Below the pieces are notes generated by a model, which saw nothing but the letters and a program-made list of their open reading frames with translations, was not told the DNA's origin and did no database searches. From positions 50,091-114,090 of the IMG/VR virus record IMGVR_UViG_3300043774_000178: a stretch of DNA of 64,000 nucleotides, one strand, 5' to 3'. The stretch comes from a virus. Positions 40,085 to 46,921 of the stretch are shown here, piece by piece. A program made the translations under genes and the position numbers. The stretch's first letter is position 1. Each line of letters opens with the position of its first letter.

Positions 40085-40236
40085 GATTCCTGTATAAATA
40101 GTGAAGAAACACCTGCAACTCCTGCAAGTGCAAATAGTACTAGCCACCACTGGCTTTCACCATCAATCAATGCACCGATTGAGATAGTCATTACACCAGC
40201 TAAATAAATCTGAACCAATCTTAATACTTTTTTCAT
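40081..40236 (-). CDS. Small two-pass membrane protein (51 aa)
   Basis: MKKVLRLVQIYLAGVMTISI and WWLVLFALAGVAGVSSLFI form two hydrophobic segments. It begins 32 bases after an AACAGCTCA element and overlaps the 29-aa gene, so the two are translated together. Most likely an early protein acting in the host membrane. No family is recognised. Confidence 0.7.
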   Translation of the reverse strand: MKKVLRLVQIYLAGVMTISIGALIDGESQWWLVLFALAGVAGVSSLFIQES

Positions 40237-40268
40237 GATACTTGTTTTATAGTTTAGATATAGTACAT

Positions 40269-40278
40269 GAGCTGTTTA
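40269..40278 (-). promoter_or_regulatory. AACAGCTCA element, copy 7
   Basis: Minus strand TAAACAGCTC then ATGTACTATA, 32 bases before the 51-aa membrane gene. Confidence 0.6.
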
Positions 40279-40282
40279 TATT

Positions 40283-40319
40283 AAAAAGAAAGAAAAGAGG
40301 ATTACTCCTCTTTCTTTCT
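40283..40319 (-). terminator. Long-stem terminator with stop codon in its loop
   Basis: On the minus strand AGAAAGAAAGAGGA pairs with TCCTCTTTTCTTTCT, with the TAA stop of the 54-aa gene in the loop, then TTTTT. Confidence 0.88.
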
Positions 40320-40466
40320 ACACACGTTGAATATAACGTACTCTCCGGCAGTATGAATCTGATACTTCTTAAGAGTTTTAGCAGTCAACCATTGGTTAAG
40401 CTTTTGTTGCATCTGAGTTAACGCTTTGGAATCAGATGCAGGAATTGAAAATATATCTACTCGCAT
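40302..40466 (-). CDS. Unknown 54-aa protein, first cassette of the minus module
   Basis: MRVDIFSIPASDSKALTQMQ, then a helix and IHTAGEYVIFNVCRKKEE. Small soluble alpha/beta protein. It is the first clear gene leftward from the divergent region, so it may be among the earliest expressed. Preceded by element copy 8. Confidence 0.7.
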   Translation of the reverse strand: MRVDIFSIPASDSKALTQMQQKLNQWLTAKTLKKYQIHTAGEYVIFNVCRKKEE

Positions 40467-40495
40467 AATACAAAATTTAGTTTAAGTACAGTCTT

Positions 40496-40505
40496 GAGCT
40501 GTTAT
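40496..40505 (-). promoter_or_regulatory. AACAGCTCA element, copy 8 (variant)
   Basis: Minus strand ATAACAGCTC then AAGACTGTA, 29 bases before the 54-aa gene. No hairpin terminator is evident directly before it. Confidence 0.55.
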
Positions 40506-40838
40506 ACCTATATGTATATAATATATAATACTTTGCGCGTGTATAATATATACATGAGCTTGGTTGTGTCACATGATACAACACATACTATATACAATAT
40601 AGTACCCATAGTAACTCACATAGCCTAAGCAAAGTATTGAGCTGTTGCATGCAAAACATTTTCTCCTGGAAAGAATTACTTGATTTATTCTATATATATG
40701 AGATGCCTTGCTGTAGAAGCATAGGGGGTGCCCCAGGTTTGCGCGGTGGGTGGGGTCTATATATTAAGGACCCATCACAATCTCTAGTATACTGTGAAAC
40801 CAAATACACCATAATAGTTTTTGATATATCTTTACACT
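40506..40838. promoter_or_regulatory. Divergent intergenic region between early and late modules
   Basis: No convincing gene. It holds AT-rich palindromes, including ACTATA/ATATAGT near 40585-40605. An inverted repeat TTGTGTCA (40564-40571) / TGATACAA (40574-40581) could be an operator. Element copy 9 is at 40639. An unusually GC-rich stretch at about 40715-40765 contains GGGG-GT-GCCCC and GGGTC/GACCC stems. Promoters for both modules must lie here, and it could also hold an origin or packaging signal. Confidence 0.6.
40639..40648 (-). promoter_or_regulatory. AACAGCTCA element, copy 9 (variant)
   Basis: Minus strand GCAACAGCTC then AATACTTTG. No clear gene starts within 30 bases. A 33-aa hydrophobic frame further left is possible but weak. 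Confidence 0.45.
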
Positions 40839-41471
40839 ATGGCTTATATAGAACACAACTTCTTTCCTCTTAAGGTATTTGTTAGAAATGAGTATATGTA
40901 TCAACATACTAAGGGTGAAGGAGAGTTTACCCCGGGGGTAGTTATCTCAGTAAGATGTATGCCGGGACAAGCAGCATTGTTCCAGGTACTTTTAGAGAAT
41001 GGAGTACTTAGAGATAAGTTACCTTCTCATGCTTTACTTACCAAGGATACTCTCCCAGATCCTGATCTACCTTTTCATTATCTACAGATATGGAATTGCT
41101 TTTCATACAACTTTACTTTACTGCATCTATCATACTTATATGATACACCTGTAGAAGTATATATGAAGGATAGGAAGTTCTACCCAGGTAGTTATTATGG
41201 TACAATCAACTGGGGAGCTAATGACCTTAACTCAGACCTGTCTCTAGCAGAAGATCCTCTAGAACATAAGTCACATCATATTATATTACTTGATAATGGG
41301 CAGATAGCACTGCAACCTAACAATCGTATTAAATGGTCTGAACCTTCATTTGTAACTAAACCTTTTCCTGAGAGACCTGACTATCTAGTTAATAAGGATT
41401 ACTATAACTGTGAGGGTTATGAGAAATGGAATACTGAAGATTCAGAAAGAATGTTTTATGATAATGAATAG
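40839..41471 (+). CDS. Unknown 210-aa protein, first gene of the late module
   Basis: The start MAYIEHNFFPLKVF is chosen over an upstream Met (40821) because the AT-rich promoter-like DNA (TTTTTGATATATC) lies directly before it. A soluble mixed protein with an N-terminal VRNEYMYQHTKGEGEF and an aromatic-rich C-terminal half. No family is recognised. It heads the rightward genes and is followed by a structured spacer with terminators. Confidence 0.78.
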   Translation: MAYIEHNFFPLKVFVRNEYMYQHTKGEGEFTPGVVISVRCMPGQAALFQVLLENGVLRDKLPSHALLTKDTLPDPDLPFHYLQIWNCFSYNFTLLHLSYLYDTPVEVYMKDRKFYPGSYYGTINWGANDLNSDLSLAEDPLEHKSHHIILLDNGQIALQPNNRIKWSEPSFVTKPFPERPDYLVNKDYYNCEGYEKWNTEDSERMFYDNE

Positions 41472-41646
41472 TATCTCATGGTGATACTGTTGCCATGATT
41501 TAAGTACCAGGAAGCATACCGTAAGATCTGCTCACTACACTGGTCATTAGTTACTGGGAAAGCAATTAAGGTACCTAAGATTGTATAACCAGTAACACAC
41601 CCAGACAAGTTTCTCTGATCAAGAATTACTGTCTGGGTTTTTTTAT
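41472..41646 (+). ncRNA. Structured spacer ending in a strong terminator, possible small RNA
   Basis: No reading frame. Stems CATGG/CCATG (41477-41497), ACCAG/CTGGT (41506-41544) and GTTACTGG/CCAGTAAC (41550-41596) lead to the terminator CCCAGACA/TGTCTGGG with seven T (41600-41644). It could be a 3' structured end of the upstream message or an independent small RNA. Confidence 0.45.
41600..41646 (+). terminator. Intrinsic terminator
   Basis: CCCAGACA/TGTCTGGG with a 22-base loop, then TTTTTTT. Confidence 0.86.
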
Positions 41647-41692
41647 TATATTCGTAACCTATTTTGGTTATAGTAGTAGATTCAGTTAGGTA

Positions 41693-41727
41693 CCAAGGAA
41701 TCCTCCATATATTGGGGGATTTTTTGT
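41693..41727 (+). terminator. Second intrinsic terminator before the phosphoesterase gene
   Basis: AATCCTCC pairs with GGGGGATT (one wobble) around ATATATT, followed by TTTTTT. Confidence 0.8.
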
Positions 41728-41736
41728 ATATTATAG
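41721..41736 (+). promoter_or_regulatory. TTTTGTATATTATA-type late promoter candidate
   Basis: TTTTTGTATATTATAG lies right after a terminator and 20 bases before the ATG of the phosphoesterase. Similar strings occur before other late units at 42621, 42871, 44045 and 51582. Confidence 0.45.
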
Positions 41737-41755
41737 TGTATCTAATTTAAAAACT

Positions 41756-42616
41756 ATGGTAGAGAGAATATCTCGCAACATTCACAAATTTTCGTTTACT
41801 ACAAATAAAGGAGAAGTTGCTGTGCTTTCAGATGTACATTGGGACAACCCACATTGTGATAGAAAGCTTTTAAAAAAACACCTTGACTATTGTTTAGATA
41901 AAAACATTCCTGTAATTATAGTAGGGGATATGTTTTGTCTGATGCAAGGTAGAGGAGATAACAGAAGAAACAAATCTGATATTAGACCTGAGCACAATAA
42001 TGCTAGATACCTAGACTCAGTTGTAGAAACTGCTGTAGAATGGTTTACACCATATGCGGGTATTCTAAAGTTAATTACTTATGGAAACCATGAGACAGGT
42101 ATAATTAAGTATCAAGAAACAGATGTCTTACAAAGATTTGTTTCATTGTTTAATTATGCTAATAAGTCTACTGTAGAACTAGGTGGTTATGGTGGATGGA
42201 TCATTTATAGTTTTAAAGACAGTAGTGTTACTAATGCAAGTTTTAAACATAAATACTTTCACGGATCTGGTGGAGGCGGTATTGTAACTAAAGGTGCAAT
42301 CAACCTTACAAGAGCTCTAGAGATATATGAGAACTTTGATATATTCTCAATGGGTCATATACATGAGAACTCTTGTCGTACTGATGTTAGAGAATGTCTT
42401 GAAACAAATGCTGGTAACTATGAGATTAAAAAAAGATATATTCATCATTGTATCACAGGTACATATAAGGAGGAATATGGAGATGGTTATGGTGGATGGC
42501 ATATTGAGAGAGGTGCACCCGCAAAACCATTAGGTGGTAGGATACTTAAGATGTCTGTAAAAAGAGTAAATAAGAAAGCTGTTAAGATGGTAGATAGTAC
42601 CAGTTTTCCATTATAA
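41756..42616 (+). CDS. Calcineurin-like metallophosphoesterase
   Basis: 286 aa. LSDVHWD (24-30) gives D26 and H28, VGDMF (57-61) gives D58, and YGNHETG gives N111/H112/E113. A later His precedes SMGHIHE (about 195-201). These five blocks form the two-metal site of the family. It would hydrolyse a phosphomonoester or diester, perhaps of nucleic acid or a signalling nucleotide. It has its own promoter-like sequence and stands among late-strand genes. Confidence 0.88.
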   Translation: MVERISRNIHKFSFTTNKGEVAVLSDVHWDNPHCDRKLLKKHLDYCLDKNIPVIIVGDMFCLMQGRGDNRRNKSDIRPEHNNARYLDSVVETAVEWFTPYAGILKLITYGNHETGIIKYQETDVLQRFVSLFNYANKSTVELGGYGGWIIYSFKDSSVTNASFKHKYFHGSGGGGIVTKGAINLTRALEIYENFDIFSMGHIHENSCRTDVRECLETNAGNYEIKKRYIHHCITGTYKEEYGDGYGGWHIERGAPAKPLGGRILKMSVKRVNKKAVKMVDSTSFPL

Positions 42617-42640
42617 TTAGTATATTATAATAAAAGGACT

Positions 42641-42778
42641 ATGGCAAAGATTAAAGAGAACATTCTCAAACTAACAAGCAGCACTGTATCAAGACCAGGA
42701 GTACATGCTAAAACAAAAACTTCTAAACTTAAGTCTAGCAAACATTATAAAAAAAATTATCGCGGACAAGGTAGATAA
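42641..42778 (+). CDS. Small basic protein (45 aa)
   Basis: MAKIKENILKLTSSTVSRPG, then a Lys/Ser/Thr-rich stretch ending YRGQGR. Almost a quarter of residues are Lys or Arg, so it likely binds nucleic acid or RNA. A TATATTATAA sequence lies 11 bases before the start. Conserved-looking small phage protein without a named family. Confidence 0.72.
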   Translation: MAKIKENILKLTSSTVSRPGVHAKTKTSKLKSSKHYKKNYRGQGR

Positions 42779-42839
42779 TCAAAATTATTTTTATATTTGT
42801 TCTGCTTTTGAACTTTGGTTAAATAATCGAATGGTGATG

Positions 42840-42876
42840 TAAACTCCTGGTAAATATCAGGAGTTTATTTTTTTGT
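42840..42876 (+). terminator. Intrinsic terminator
   Basis: AAACTCCTG pairs with CAGGAGTTT around a GTAAATAT-like loop, then ATTTTTTTTG. It ends the unit with the small basic protein. Confidence 0.83.
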
Positions 42877-42885
42877 ATATATTTG
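42871..42885 (+). promoter_or_regulatory. Late promoter candidate before the 85-aa gene
   Basis: TTTTGTATATATTTG overlaps the end of a terminator and precedes ATG 42906 by 20 bases. It resembles both the TATATTATA string and the Bacteroidota TAnnTTTG -7 box. Confidence 0.45.
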
Positions 42886-42905
42886 TACAAACCAACATTA
42901 AGCAT

Positions 42906-43163
42906 ATGTCTTTAAAGTATGTTACTAAACCTGTAACTGTAGATGCAGTAATCTGGACAGGTGATAATCGTAATGAGATATGGAAACTCTGCACATTATG
43001 TTATTTTAATACTGACTTTAATACTAGTGATTTAAGACTAATGGTGCAGACTCAGGATGGAATTATAGAAGCTAATGTAGGAGACTATTTAGTAAAAGAT
43101 CAGTATGATACGTATCATGTATATACACCTACTAGGTTTCTAGAAAAATATGACAAAGCATGA
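42906..43163 (+). CDS. Phage protein of the GDYLVK type (85 aa)
   Basis: The start MSLKYVTKPVTVDAVIWTGDN is chosen over an upstream Met because promoter-like DNA covers the region between them. The block TVDAVIWTGDN ... QDGIIEANVGDYLVKD ... YTPTRFLEKYD matches a widespread small phage family (KPVTVDAVQWTG ... PGDYLI). The role is unknown. Its stop overlaps a tiny gene. Confidence 0.7.
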   Translation: MSLKYVTKPVTVDAVIWTGDNRNEIWKLCTLCYFNTDFNTSDLRLMVQTQDGIIEANVGDYLVKDQYDTYHVYTPTRFLEKYDKA

Positions 43164-43243
43164 CTTACGTAGCAACAGTGTCAGGAGTAGTACCTGTATG
43201 GGTGTCCACAGCAACCTTTAATTTTAAATATAATATAGTATGA
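43160..43243 (+). CDS. Tiny protein coupled to both neighbours (27 aa)
   Basis: The frame begins with an ATGA overlap of the upstream stop and ends with an ATGA overlap of the downstream start. Exact linkage on both sides suggests that ribosomes pass through all three. The product, MTYVATVSGVVPVWVS..., is moderately hydrophobic. It may be a real peptide or just a coupling device. Confidence 0.5.
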   Translation: MTYVATVSGVVPVWVSTATFNFKYNIV

Positions 43244-43425
43244 GTCAAAACACACTACTAGTAGTTACAGAGGAGAATGGTAAAGTAGAAGTAAGTTTAA
43301 ACGTAAAAGATTTACCAGATGCTTTTGTAATTGGAATATTAGAACAAGTAAAGTTTAATATCCTAAATAGTCAAGAACCTGCAATTAAAGAAGCAATAGA
43401 ACCATCTAAAAAGTATGAAGCATGA
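43240..43425 (+). CDS. Unknown 61-aa protein
   Basis: MSQNTLLVVTEENGKVEVSL gives a beta hairpin, and the rest is helical and acidic. Overlaps both neighbours by 4 bases. No family is recognised. Confidence 0.7.
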   Translation: MSQNTLLVVTEENGKVEVSLNVKDLPDAFVIGILEQVKFNILNSQEPAIKEAIEPSKKYEA

Positions 43426-43718
43426 GCATGGGAATAAGAGAGGTTAAAGTACCTACATTTGGTGAGCAGCTGATGGAGATAAGTATTGAGACTCCACCAA
43501 GCAACACAGTAGAAAAAGTAAAGCATATGTTTGCTGAGATAGCTGAGATTATAAAGAATGATTATCAGTCTAACAACAGACATCCATTAAAGAGTATGTT
43601 ATTTGATCATGCAGTAGGAGAAATAGTATCTGCACAAATGGCAGTAGAGAAAGTATTAACAATGAAACACTATACAGAAAATGAAAACACTGAGGGGAAA
43701 CAGGATACTGATAAGTAA
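43422..43718 (+). CDS. Unknown 98-aa helical protein
   Basis: MGIREVKVPTFGEQLMEI, then a long helix (VEKVKHMFAEIAEIIKNDY), then FDHAVGEIVSAQMAVEKVLTM. Common layout of small phage proteins. It overlaps the GroES-like gene by 38 bases. Confidence 0.7.
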   Translation: MSMGIREVKVPTFGEQLMEISIETPPSNTVEKVKHMFAEIAEIIKNDYQSNNRHPLKSMLFDHAVGEIVSAQMAVEKVLTMKHYTENENTEGKQDTDK

Positions 43719-43959
43719 GCCTGCAGTTAAAGAATCTTTTTTAGAATTATCTGATAAAGACAAAGCATTAATAGAAGCAGAACTAAGAAAGAGCTGGTCA
43801 TCACTAGATGTATATGCAGTAGGAGAAACTGTAAAAGATATATCTGCTGGTGATAAGGTTTATGTAAGAGCAACTGCATTAGAGTTATCTGAGAAGATTG
43901 AAGTAGATGGAGAAATGAAATTTATGATTCATGAACAAGATGTAGCAATTATTTGGTAA
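43681..43959 (+). CDS. GroES-like small protein (92 aa)
   Basis: GNRILISKPAVKES at the start, YAVGETVKDISAGDKVYVRA in the middle and MKFMIHEQDVAIIW at the end match the strand order of the co-chaperonin barrel (ILI, AVG...I..GDKV, I.E.DI.AI). A mobile-loop region between the first and second blocks is charged. Phage GroES replacements such as T4 gp31 help fold capsid protein. Whether this one binds GroEL cannot be told from sequence alone. Confidence 0.55.
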   Translation: MKTLRGNRILISKPAVKESFLELSDKDKALIEAELRKSWSSLDVYAVGETVKDISAGDKVYVRATALELSEKIEVDGEMKFMIHEQDVAIIW

Positions 43960-43989
43960 TTTTATTACTCTCTTAATTTTCTCGCTAGG

Positions 43990-44032
43990 TAAGGAATCCC
44001 CACAAAAATTAATCTGTGGGGATTTGTTTTGT
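43990..44032 (+). terminator. Intrinsic terminator
   Basis: AATCCCCACA pairs with TGTGGGGATT around AAAATTAATC, followed by TGTTTTG. Confidence 0.85.
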
Positions 44033-44044
44033 ACCAAACTTTTT

Positions 44045-44057
44045 ACTATATTATAAG
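44045..44057 (+). promoter_or_regulatory. Late promoter candidate before the fibre cluster
   Basis: ACTATATTATAAG, 19 bases before ATG 44077, after a strong terminator. Same style as the other late promoter candidates. Confidence 0.45.
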
Positions 44058-44076
44058 TGTAATATATATTTGTACT

Positions 44077-46131
44077 ATGGATATTCTAAATTTTATAAAC
44101 TGGAAAAGAAGCAAAAGACAAGTAACTTCTGCTCCACCAAACTCATTCATACCACTAGGTATTCCTGATGGAAAGAGAGATGATGATTATTTAGCAGTTA
44201 ACATCAGTGCTGCTGACTTTGCTGCTTCAGTAAGTACTGCTGGTCCACAAGGACCTCAAGGAGTACCTGGTCCCACTGGACCTACTGGTGCAACAGGAGC
44301 TGCTGGACCGCAAGGTGCACAGGGACCACAAGGTTTGCAAGGAACTCCTGGAGCTGTAGGACCTGCTGGTTTAAATTGGCAAGGTGTATGGTCAGCACTA
44401 AGTACATATGCTCCTGATGATGCAGTATCATTTAGTGGCTCTTCCTACTTTTGTTTAAATGCTGTAGGACCATCTGTTTCTGATCCTGCTACTGATACTG
44501 TTAACTGGGCCCTATTAGCAAACATTGGTGCTACTGGTCCCCAAGGAATTCAAGGTATACAAGGTATCCAAGGTGTAGCAGGTGCAACTGGTGCTGCAGG
44601 TCCCGCTGGTCCTCAAGGGATAGCTGGTCCTCAAGGTATTCAAGGTGTTGCTGGTCCCGTGGGTCCTGCTGGACTTAACTGGCAAGGAGTGTGGTCTAAC
44701 TTAGGAGTATATGCAGTAGATGATGCAGTATCTTTTGGAGGAGCCTCATACTTTTGCATTAATCCTGTAGGACCTTCTATACTTGATCCTTTTACAGATA
44801 ATACTAACTGGGCATTGCTTGCTCAACAAGGTGCAACCGGTCCTCAAGGTCCAATTGGATTAACAGGTCCTGCTGGAGCAACAGGTGCTACAGGTGCTCC
44901 AGGTCCTAATCAACTTATTATAGATAGTACTGTTATATCAGGTGGTAGTGGAAGAAGAGTTATTTTTGAAAGCTTATTGAATAAAGTAACTGAAGATGCA
45001 AGGTTTACATATACTAGTGCTTCAGGTACATTAAATAATACAGGTCTAGCTAACACAGCTACCAACTCTTCATTTGGAGCAAGTGCTTTACAAGGAACTA
45101 CAACTGGTCAGTTTCTTTCAGCTTTTGGTCTAGGGGCACTTCAGAATAATAATACTGGTCAATTCAATACTGCTGTAGGAAGTTATACTTGTAATACATT
45201 GACTACTGCAAGTAATAATACTGCTGTAGGTTATGCAGCTCTTAATAATAGTAATGCTGCTGACAATACAGGAGTTGGTAAATCTGCAGGAGCAGTACTT
45301 ACTACAGGTAAGTGGAATGTTGCAGTAGGTTCAGAATCAATGAATATTGGTGCTAACTCTTCTACTAAATCAGTAGCTGTAGGTTATAGAGCTTTATATT
45401 CCGCAACTTCTAACTCTGTTGCTGTAGGTTTCCAAGCATTGATGTCAAACCTTTCTGTTGAAATGGTAGCTGTTGGTGACTCTGCTTTAATGTCAAATAC
45501 TTCAGGTACCTCAAATACAGGAGTTGGATTTAGTGCACTTAAGTTAAACACTACAGGACTTAGCAATACAGCTTTAGGTTATAAATCTTTATCTTCAAAT
45601 ATAGTTGGAGCAGCTAATACTGCTGTTGGTTCTGGAGCATTACAATTAAATACTGCAAGTAATAACATAGCAGTAGGTTTTGATTCTTTATCACTTAATG
45701 TATCTGGAGCAAATAATACAGCAGTTGGTACCCAAGCATTGTTAAGTAACACTTCAGGTTCAAGTAACATTGCTCTTGGTTTTCAAACTTTAACAGATAA
45801 CACTATTGGAAATAATAACGTAGCAATTGGAGAATCCTCTTTAACAGATAACACTGGAGATGGGAATATTGCAATCGGTACACAAAGTGCTAGTGATAAT
45901 GTAACAGGTAATAACAATATTGTAATAGGTGCTAGTACTACAACTCAAGACTTTAACAACTCATTTATTCTAGGTAACTCTGCTCAAGCAACTGCAGATA
46001 ACCAAGTTGTTATTGGAACAAATGCAGATCCTTTAGGAGCAACTACTGCAGGAGCTGTTGTAGCAGATTGGAAATGGGAAGTTAGAATTAATGGTCAAAA
46101 CTTCTACATACCAATGAGACTTATTCCTTAA
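44077..46131 (+). CDS. Collagen-like and trimeric-adhesin-like tail fibre protein (684 aa)
   Basis: The start MDILNFINWKRSKRQ is chosen because it matches the neighbour at 46262 and the promoter candidate lies before it. Order: anchor domain (1-60), Gly-X-Y collagen repeats (about 65-105), a Trp-rich binding module (NWQGVWSALSTY...SSYFC), more repeats, a second copy of that module, then more repeats. From about residue 310 there are many NTAVGxxAL-type repeats typical of YadA-like trimeric stalks. A short C-terminal domain closes it. The two modules resemble carbohydrate-binding CBM5/12-like domains. It probably forms a trimeric fibre that recognises the host surface. Confidence 0.85.
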   Translation: MDILNFINWKRSKRQVTSAPPNSFIPLGIPDGKRDDDYLAVNISAADFAASVSTAGPQGPQGVPGPTGPTGATGAAGPQGAQGPQGLQGTPGAVGPAGLNWQGVWSALSTYAPDDAVSFSGSSYFCLNAVGPSVSDPATDTVNWALLANIGATGPQGIQGIQGIQGVAGATGAAGPAGPQGIAGPQGIQGVAGPVGPAGLNWQGVWSNLGVYAVDDAVSFGGASYFCINPVGPSILDPFTDNTNWALLAQQGATGPQGPIGLTGPAGATGATGAPGPNQLIIDSTVISGGSGRRVIFESLLNKVTEDARFTYTSASGTLNNTGLANTATNSSFGASALQGTTTGQFLSAFGLGALQNNNTGQFNTAVGSYTCNTLTTASNNTAVGYAALNNSNAADNTGVGKSAGAVLTTGKWNVAVGSESMNIGANSSTKSVAVGYRALYSATSNSVAVGFQALMSNLSVEMVAVGDSALMSNTSGTSNTGVGFSALKLNTTGLSNTALGYKSLSSNIVGAANTAVGSGALQLNTASNNIAVGFDSLSLNVSGANNTAVGTQALLSNTSGSSNIALGFQTLTDNTIGNNNVAIGESSLTDNTGDGNIAIGTQSASDNVTGNNNIVIGASTTTQDFNNSFILGNSAQATADNQVVIGTNADPLGATTAGAVVADWKWEVRINGQNFYIPMRLIP

Positions 46132-46134
46132 TGT

Positions 46135-46257
46135 ATGAATAAAGAAGAAGCAATTAGTATCATCGAGCAAGCATTAAATGCTGCCACAATTAAAGGAATC
46201 TATAGCCTGTCAGATGTACAGGCTATACTCCTTGCTTTAGAAGAACTTAAAAAGTAG
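46135..46257 (+). CDS. Small helical protein between fibre genes (40 aa)
   Basis: MNKEEAISIIEQALNAATIK, then YSLSDVQAILLALEELKK, two amphipathic helices. It lies 3 bases after the fibre stop and 4 bases before the next gene. A similar small gene occurs at 46781, so these may be chaperones or connectors of the fibres. Confidence 0.65.
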   Translation: MNKEEAISIIEQALNAATIKGIYSLSDVQAILLALEELKK

Positions 46258-46261
46258 AGTA

Positions 46262-46771
46262 ATGGATATTCTAAATTGGTTGTATCTCAAGAGACAACAG
46301 TTAATTAAAACAACTGTTAATAATCCTGATACAGATCTACTAGTATTAGGTGCAGAAGTACCCTTTACAAAGCGTGATGATGGTTATCAGAATTATGCAA
46401 TGACTGTTGCAGATTTCACTGACCAAATAAAAGGATACAAAAGCTATACTGCATTAATAACACAATCAGGTATTAATCCTCCAGTAGCTACTGTATTAGA
46501 AAATACACTAGATGTAAACATTACATTTACTTATGATGCTGTTGGTCAATATAGTGCTCTATTAGATCAAGCAATCTTCCCTGATCCAAATCAATATGTG
46601 ACTGTATCACAGAACATGTATGTAAATGGAGCAAATGAGATTTGTAATGTTAATGCTCTCCCGGTATTCTTTAATGCTATAGGTATAGTAAGTTATGAGA
46701 ATTTACTACCTGCAGATAGTATCATAGGAGATTACACACCTTGTGTACTTGAAATAAGAGTTTATAATTAA
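46262..46771 (+). CDS. Fibre-associated protein with shared anchor domain (169 aa)
   Basis: The N-terminus MDILNWLYLKRQ, then LLVLGAEVPFTKRDDGY and MTVADFTDQI repeats the anchor pattern of the large fibre. The rest is beta-rich. It may attach to the same site on the virion and carry a small receptor-binding or baseplate domain. No named family. Confidence 0.72.
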   Translation: MDILNWLYLKRQQLIKTTVNNPDTDLLVLGAEVPFTKRDDGYQNYAMTVADFTDQIKGYKSYTALITQSGINPPVATVLENTLDVNITFTYDAVGQYSALLDQAIFPDPNQYVTVSQNMYVNGANEICNVNALPVFFNAIGIVSYENLLPADSIIGDYTPCVLEIRVYN

Positions 46772-46780
46772 TTTATTACA

Positions 46781-46921
46781 ATGGAACCATTTTCTAAAGA
46801 AACCTTACTTGCAAAACTTATTGAAAAATATAGGTACCTAAATGATAAGGATGCTACTGCAAGAAAAGTATATGATCAAATAATTGAAAGCTATTCTAAA
46901 ATAGAAAATCATGTTAAATAA
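46781..46921 (+). CDS. Small helical protein (46 aa)
   Basis: MEPFSKETLLAKLIEKYRYL, then ATARKVYDQIIESYSK. Helical, charged. Overlaps the next start by 11 bases. Similar in size and place to the one at 46135. Confidence 0.6.
   Translation: MEPFSKETLLAKLIEKYRYLNDKDATARKVYDQIIESYSKIENHVK

Noticed and set aside
40637-40873. 78-aa plus-strand frame across the GC-rich patch
   Set aside because: It overlaps the chosen start of the first late gene and its composition is unlike the phage's other proteins.
45384-45770. Minus-strand frames inside the fibre repeats
   Set aside because: They arise from the repetitive NTAVG-type DNA and have no start context or neighbours on that strand.
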